Notes under the pieces: generated by a model | What the model saw: only the letters and a program-made list of their open reading frames with translations | Database searches by the model: none | Told to the model about the DNA's origin: nothing | Part shown: positions 57,650 through 64,000 of the stretch, one piece after another | Numbering within the stretch: position 1 is the first letter of the stretch | Layout: every line of letters begins with the position of its first letter | From: Eucalyptus grandis | Lineage: Eukaryota; Streptophyta; Magnoliopsida; Myrtales; Myrtaceae | Length of the DNA: 64,000 nt | NCBI RefSeq assembly: GCF_016545825.1 | Contig: NC_052622.1 | Span: 14,922,120 to 14,986,119 of the forward strand | Reading direction: 5' to 3' | Translations under genes and position numbers: made by a program

Positions 57650-58780
57650 AACTTCTGGCTCCTGGGCCTGGAAGAGCTTGTTGACCCTAAGAAGGAATTT
57701 CAGGATGGCCTTCGTCTGGAAAATTGGCGATGGCCAAACAACCTCTCTGTGGTTTGACAACTGGCATCCTAGAGGGCCCTTGAACCTGTTCTTTTCAGAC
57801 TCTCTTATCTATAGCTCAGGGCTCTCTAGACAAGCTTGTGTTGCTGACCTCTTCTCAGATGCTGGCCAAGCTCTTAGATTGGTGCTTCAATCGTGGGGGC
57901 AACCTCTTTCGACCCTGACGAATGACCCGGATCGTTGCTGTTGGCGAGGAAGCTCTTCGGGCCAATTACTATGGCATCGGCGTGGAACTTCATCAGAAGA
58001 AGAGGACGCGGGTCCACCGGGTACTCCTTTGTATGGGACAACGCCATAGTGCCTCGATATCAACTTAATCTTTGGCTCATGGCCAGACGTAGGCTTCCAA
58101 CCCAGGACCTCCTTTTGGCCTATGGTATTATTGGAAATGCTACCTGTGCATTTTGCAAGAATGTGCCTGACTCTCTTGACCACTTGTTTTTTGACTGCTG
58201 TGTCACGGCTAGCGTTGCCTTCTTTTGGGCGTCCAGATGCAATTTACCCTGGCGCAACAGAGGTTGGGGGGAGAATTTCAGGTGGGCAACTACCTATTTG
58301 ATGGGGAAAGATTTCTATAAGTGCATAGCCCGTTTTTCATTTGGCGCGTTGTGTCATATCATTTGGAAAAATAGGAATGCCATCATCTTTAGAGACCAGC
58401 CTCTCTATTCCGGCCATTAAAAACCACATCTTTAAAGTGGTTCACGACAAGGCTATCACCTTCAGGAACGTCAAAGACAATTTCAGAAACAGAAGGCTAC
58501 AGAGAAGTTGGAGTCTAGACCCGATTATTTTCAATGGGGACCCTTAGGTCCTAGATCGACGATGGCCTCCTTTTTTTTTGTCTCGCTTGATAGCTGGTCG
58601 AGCTAGCCGTGCTTAGTTTGGCCTTGTTGTTGTTGTTGTTGTGCCGCCTCTGCGGCTTTTGCATCTCGTCACCCTTCCACTTCTTTTGGTACTACATTTG
58701 GAGTGCAAGTTCTGTGACGAGATCTTTTGTACATTTGGCTTTTCTTAATATATATCTTACCTTTACCAAAAAAAAAAAAG
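57650..58780 (+). mobile_element. 5'-truncated LINE (L1-type) with RT zinc-binding domain
   Basis: Only the 3' end of ORF2 remains, in two frames: 57678-58049 (WKIGDGQTTSLWFDNWHP) and 57935-58420 (YSFVWDN, RLPTQDLL, and the zinc-binding CAFCKNVPDSLDHLFFDC). This is the reverse-transcriptase zinc-binding domain of plant LINEs. A 3' untranslated part with a short gtt repeat (58627-58640) and a poly-A end (about 58766-58777) follows. 5' truncation is the normal result of incomplete target-primed reverse transcription. No certain target duplication was found. Confidence 0.87.
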
Positions 58781-58839
58781 ATGATTAACTTAGGGTATAT
58801 CAGAACTAGTCACTAGAAAAATCAGAACTTATCAAGGAT

Positions 58840-59299
58840 TGACTAGTCTTGGCAATTTTCAATAAGAAAATTTGTTTTAAAAATATTAAACGTATTATAT
58901 GGTGACTAATTCAATTCTAAACTTTTCAATTTGAATAATGTAGTCATAAACCTTTTTGACAATTTTCCAATTGAGTTATTTTGATCAATTTTGGCAAGAA
59001 ATTGCTAATTTGGTAGTCGATTCAGATCAATTGTCAAACATGGTATGACCAATGCTAAATTAGATTATTCTTGCAATTTTTAAAAAATTTCTGAAGCTTC
59101 AGTTTTTATTTCATTTTCTTCCATTTTTCTTCTTTTCCCTATCTCCCATTGTTGGTCACCGGGGCCTCAGAGACGGCAGGCAGAGGTACTACCTATAGGC
59201 AAGGGCCACTACACCCTCGCCAAGCCTCATTTAGATCTAACAAGGGCATCGTTGCCCTCGCCCAAACAAAGTTCATAAAAAGAAAACAGAAGAGAAAAA
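58840..59299. mobile_element. MITE-like remnant cut by E2
   Basis: AT-rich arm (58880-59090) and the start of a GC-rich core (59150-59280: ctcgccaagcctc, gggccactacaccctcgcc), like 45960-46430. The other half is missing; E2 begins at 59300, but whether it inserted into the MITE is only a suggestion. Confidence 0.4.
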
Positions 59300-60497
59300 T
59301 GTTAGGGAAATCCCTTATGATGTTTTGAATATGACAAAATAAATCAAAGGCTACTAACATGTTTAATGGTTAAGTAATAGACCATGCAGATGATAGAACA
59401 TGTAAAGGATATTGTCAAAGTGTGAAGACGACCAAAAGACTGAACGTAACATATGCCCAAAGTATATTCTGAAGATTTCCAGACTTCTGTGTCAAAGTCT
59501 GAAAAAACTGACTTTAGTGTCCAAGTCTGTTCTACATCGAAGTCTGCTCATTCGACAAATTCCAGACGAACGTGAATGATGAACCGAAGACAGACTCTAT
59601 GCTGAAGCTGAACCGGAAGTAAGACGGACTCTATGTTGGAGATGAACTTATTCGGACGGTGTTCAGACCTTAAAGCTAAATCTGTTCGGAAGCGAATATG
59701 TTGACTCAGATTGCAAAGTCTATCGCACTCAGACTCAGATTGTAAAGTCTATTGCTATCAGACTTTATATCCATATTCGACAGAACGTAACTCAAGCCCA
59801 ATCATATAACGGCTAGTGATCTGGTTTGGATTCCACATCAAGATTGATTTGATTGATTCAATCTAATTGATTGACAATTGAATCTTGAAGATAAGATCTT
59901 TCTATACAAAGAAGCTTTACTTATGGAAACCAAGATTCCGTTTGTATGGGCGATCGGAATCATTTTGGGATTCTACCTTTGTCACTCAACGGCTACCAAA
60001 TCTTCTAGATACAAAGCTGTCCAATGGGTATATTGGAAGACGATCCTCAAGATACTGTCCAACGGGTAGTTTGGAAGTGGAGGAGTATTTAAGGAGATGA
60101 AAGACCGATGAGCAAGTAAGAGACAGAGTGTAGAATTTATAATTCCAAAGTCTGAGCGACCTTCGATCATATACTTGTCTCTTGAGAGCTTAAACGTTTG
60201 TGATCGTGAAAGAAATACCAAAAGAGTGACTTAGTGAGATAGTGTGATCTACTAAGTATTTGCACTCGAAGTTGTAATCTCTTGTTGATTGCATAGTGGA
60301 ATCCAGCCAAGAAGGCTGTTAGCGTGGGAGAGTGAACGTAGGCTTGGATTAAGCCAAACCACTATAAATCTTGTGTTCTTATTCTCTTCCCTAACTCCTT
60401 TGTTTTGTTTGAAGTTTATTTTATTCCGCATATATTTGCCAAGGTTTATTTTATATACCTATTCACCCCCCTCTAGGTGTTCATACTAGCACTCTCA
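59300..60497 (+). repeat. 5' LTR of E2
   Basis: 1198 bp, TGTTAGGGAAAT...GCACTCTCA. U3 has repeated 'cagacttctgtgtcaaagtctg' words. A TATTTAA box lies at 60086-60092. Confidence 0.88.
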
Positions 60498-60499
60498 AT

Positions 60500-60511
60500 T
60501 GGTATCAGAGC
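60500..60511 (+). promoter_or_regulatory. Primer-binding site of E2
   Basis: TGGTATCAGAGC, an exact match to the initiator tRNA-Met type site, two bases after the LTR. Confidence 0.92.
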
Positions 60512-60561
60512 CAAGTGCTCGGTTTATAAAAGTGTTTTTACTTTTGAGCTAAAGATTCTTT

Positions 60562-62265
60562 ATGGCTAGTATCTTGGCACCAGGACTTATGGAAGGGCAA
60601 AGCAACACAAGGCCACCATATTTTGATGGAAAGGAATACGACGTGTGGAAGAACAAAATGAAAGCATTCCTAAGATCCAGAGATCCCTTGCAATGGGATG
60701 TTGTGGAAAGAGGAATCAACCCCATTGCTACGTCCACATCAAATAAGAATGGCAAAGACAAAGAAACCAAACCCCCCGCTCTTATGTCTCGGACGGAGTT
60801 GTCCAAAAGAGAAGCGCTTGATGCAAAAGCTATTTATTCTTTATATTACGCCTTGTCTCCTATTGAATATAACATAATCTCTTCATGTGAAACAGTAAAA
60901 GAAGTTTGGGATAAACTTCATGTTACATATGAAGTGACCGATCATGTAAAAGAGACAAAAGTAAACTTCCTACTCGGCAAATATGAATCCTTCAAGATGA
61001 AGCAAGGAGAGTCAATTGGAGATATGTTCAGCCGTTTTACAGAAATTGTAAATGATTTAGCATATCAAGGTCAGCAAATTTCTACCCCGATGAAGGTCAA
61101 CAAACTCTTGCGAGCTCTCTCAAAAGATTGGAACCATGTCAAGACCTCAATCCGGGAGACTCAGAGGATTATGCCACTCTCCGTTGATGAATTGATTGGC
61201 ACTCTTCAATCCTACGAAGTGGAACAACTCAACGATGAAGATCCCGAAGGTAAGAAGTCCATCGCTTTAATATCTAATGTTTTTTTTTATGAAACAGACT
61301 CAGAAAATGACATGGACAACAAAGAACTTGCGTTTATGGTCAAGAAATTCAAAAAGTTGAGTAGAAAAGGAAGGAAATTCGATAGAAGAAGTCAATACAA
61401 GCATAATGGCTAGAAAAGAATCATGAAAGAAGATGATGAGCAATGAAATTTATGCTTGATGGTACATTCAGAATCTGAGTCTGATTCAGACACAGACTCA
61501 GAATTAAAGTCTGATTCAGAACCAGACTCAGAATCCGATGAGGAAATCAAGGTAAGTCATTCAGCAATTCCTTTCAAAGTTTCAAAGTATATAAATGAGC
61601 TCTGTTCAAATCTCAAATCTTCTCTTAAAAGGATTTTCGAACTTAAAAAGGAGAATTCTCGACTTAGGCAACAAGATCTTTCTCAAAAAGAAAATTTTGA
61701 AATTTTGCAAAAAGATTTTCTACAAACAAAAGAAAATCGAGATTTACTTGTCAAAGAAAATGATACTTTGAAGAAAGAATTTTCAAATATTTCGACAAAA
61801 TTCTCAAATGGATCAAAAACATTAGAGCATATCCTTTCCATACAAGTTCCTTACTATAATAAGTCAGGACTTGGTTTCAATAAGGAAAGTGATTCTCTAA
61901 TTGATTTTCCTAAAGTCAAGGAGAGACTTAAACAAAGACCTTCAAAGACATTTTACAAAAATCATTTTCAAAAAGTGTTTGTAAAACCTGTTGGTCAAAA
62001 TGCCCTCAAATGTTCAAATTGTGGAGATTCAAAACACTTTGAAAAAGATTGTCCTAAAGTCTGGAGACCTATTAAGAAAAAGTGGGTAAAAATAACATAT
62101 TCTACTAACTCTCATGGACTCAAGAAAAATGGGTACCAAAGAAAAGATGAGTTGTTTTTGCAGGATATAAAGAAGAAAGAAGAAAGAGAGTTTGGTAAGA
62201 AATGTATATATTTTTATTCTCAATTTGGTTTTAATACACAATTTAAAATTTCTCATTATGCTTAA
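60562..62265 (+). pseudogene. E2 gag, one frame with two stops
   Basis: 60562-61413 (283 codons) holds the copia-type gag (start MASILAPGL; KAFLRSRDPLQWDVV; KDWNHVKTSI). In the same frame, 61456-62265 holds an acidic Ser/Asp repeat (SDSDTDSE), a coiled-coil-like Lys/Glu/Leu stretch and an intact CCHC knuckle CSNCGDSKHFEKDC. Between them are TAG (61411-61413, CAG in E1) and TGA (61444-61446, GGA in E1). No frameshift is evident, so only two point changes separate it from an open gag. It ends without any protease motif. Confidence 0.88.
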
Positions 62266-64000
62266 TATTCGATATATCCTTGGTTGATTGAGATTTTATA
62301 ATAATCATATTCCTTGATTTGTTTTATTGAAGAAAGAATCGCATGATTTGTTTTTGTGATTCAAGATTTGATTTGATACGTGTGACTATTTTTGAAATCT
62401 TGCTAATAGACAATTGAGTTTATTTGGTTTAATTTTATACTCTCAGATTTAATCATATTTTGCAAAGTGAATCTGTTTTACGTGATGATGCAAGATATTC
62501 TTAGATATTCAAAGATTTTATTCTTTATGTTTTTATCGTACCATGACTAAGTAAGAATTTATTTTTCAAAATATCATTGTGCATAATATTCTTTCTTTGA
62601 GTACTCTGTTATGATGAATTAAGAAAGAATATTTGGAGATTATATATTTTGCTCTAATGTCATGGAAGGATCCAAATTGATGGATACCAAAAAGAAAATG
62701 AGTTGATTGCAGGAAATTCAATAAAGCAAGAATGATTACAAATCTACGCAGATTTTGGTGCAATAAGAAAAGAATCTCAGGCGAAGATTGGTAATATTTT
62801 TTTAATCAATGGTATATTTGAAACATATACCATGGGTAAGAGAATATTTTTCATCCTACTTTGCAAATCTCTACGTGCATTTTGGATGATTGTTTATTAT
62901 ATTGCAAATATCTTTTGTTATAAATATAAGGTATTGCAATTTTGACACGTGACAGAAATATCTATTTTCCTTTTGCAAAATGCATATCTGAAATTTATGC
63001 TCAAGGAAATCTCTTTGATCTCGAAAGATATTACTGCATATTCATGGATATTCTTGCTATATTCTTAGAAGATATATTATATCTAGCAAGTTTGATCCGC
63101 AAATCAAAGAAAGATATTACGTGACATTTTTGCAAAAATTATTATCTGTTATATGAGAATTTGCAGGTCACAAAAGAATCTTCCATATGGATTTTGGAAA
63201 ACTCAATCAGAAAATCTTGGAGATTCTATATTATCTTTTGGAAGTTCAAAGATTCTATTCCTTGTGCAAAATTTTTGCTTATTGAGGAAATCCCTTATGT
63301 GTCACATTTAAAGGTTGAATAGTTCTGAATTTTAATATTTGATAACTTTATAAATACTATTCAATTTATTTGAAGAAATGGCATTATATATCACGTGGAT
63401 ATTATTATAGCTTATTTGTGGAAAAAGTTTGTTAAGTTTATGCAGGTTGAATTCGAGAAGAGCTTAATTGAAGAAAATAAATTTTTGCCTCGAATTTCAA
63501 AATGCAAGTGATCGTTGCGGATATTGTTGCTACAAAGGGAATAATGGAAAAATATTATGTTCAATGTGCACAAGCAACAATTGTTTCTATTCGCAAATGT
63601 TGTCATGATGACAGGGGGAGAAATCAAATCCAAAAGAAAAGGAAAAGAATCGTGATCATCTCAAAAATGCAACAAATTGAGGGGGAGCATTGATCAATTA
63701 TAGAAAAAACTTTTTGGATTGATTGTGATCTTATTATGGATGGAAGGAAAGGTAAATGTGTCAGAATTTAAGTTCTACAAAATCCGGTTAGTGCATCTTT
63801 TATTACCTTTTGTCATTATGACAAAAAGGGTACGTGAATTTCATGATGCATCCGTGATTTTATTGGATATTTGCTGATATATATAATCGAAGTGAGCTAT
63901 ATTGCATATCTTTAATATTCGATAAAAGCTGATTTTTGGAAATTGTGATTCATGCAAGATATTTGTTATAATTCTCTATGTGATACTTTTTCCATTATTA
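62266..64000 (+). other. AT-rich non-coding region of E2 with several purine tracts
   Basis: Collinear with 16199-17436 for its first part. Candidate polypurine tracts: acagggggagaaat (63611-63624) and ttgagggggagcat (63677-63690). A near-perfect palindrome ccttttgtcattatgacaaaaagg spans 63806-63829. No coding domain. Confidence 0.65.

Larger units (their letters stand above)
59300..64000 (+). mobile_element. E2: gag-only Sirevirus-like retrotransposon (3' end outside window)
   Basis: 5' LTR, exact primer site, gag, then at least 1.7 kb of AT-rich sequence without pol up to the window edge. The structure and sequence match E1 (gag, non-coding region) and the LTR is of the same family. The 3' LTR is not reached, so a pol further right cannot be strictly excluded, but E1 shows only 1.24 kb between gag and 3' LTR. 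Confidence 0.85.

Noticed and set aside
57678..58420. Two ORFs that could be a host RNase H or transposase-like gene
   Set aside because: The zinc-binding motif CX2C...HX4C and the poly-A end mark the 3' end of a LINE ORF2 in two frames.

Overview
The window looks like nuclear DNA of a eudicot plant. It is AT-rich, packed with nested LTR retrotransposons that use an initiator-tRNA-Met-type primer site (TGGTATCAGAGC), and holds one intact G-type-lectin (S-domain) receptor kinase gene among decayed relatives. I cannot name the species. No tRNA or rRNA gene, CRISPR array or bacterial-type operon is visible.

Layout. 1-6598: a decayed Ty1/copia element, cut by a 3.5-kb solo LTR (49-3582) flanked by a perfect TGTGG duplication. 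6600-8600: duplicated flank and a broken receptor-kinase copy (P1). 8738-18814: a gag-only, Sirevirus-like element (E1) that carries a PIF/Harbinger-type element (10651-11697) and a long solo LTR (about 12615-15533) inside gag. 18815-20430: a MITE-like remnant split by a solo LTR. 20990-21690: receptor-kinase pseudogene P2. 21797-44032: a four-level nest. An old copia element C holds a 17.4-kb minus-strand Sirevirus-like element (23269-40637, TSD TATGG). That element holds a gypsy-like LTR sequence (about 25646-32006), which in turn holds a young copia element D (27867-31562, TSD GTAGT). C also carries a 755-bp solo LTR (TSD GAAAG).

44033-59300: the receptor-kinase locus. The intact 865-codon, intronless gene lies at 47474-50071 on the minus strand. 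A 1050-bp MITE sits 175 bp upstream of its ATG, followed by a 28-bp x4 tandem repeat. Further out are a Mutator-like MITE, a tRNA-type SINE with a perfect 11-bp target duplication, pseudogene P4, another 1-kb TIR element and a LINE 3' end. 59300-64000: a second gag-only Sirevirus-like element (E2), open at the window edge.

How the parts relate. The only clear host gene is the receptor kinase; P1, P2 and P4 and their shared flanks indicate a local tandem array broken up by transposons. The elements form two apparent autonomous/non-autonomous partnerships. E1 and E2 share gag and LTR ends with the Sirevirus-like element that also has pol and a third ORF, but lack pol. C and D share one deletion that removes reverse transcriptase and RNase H, yet D's LTRs differ at only about four positions, so D moved recently, presumably with enzymes supplied in trans.
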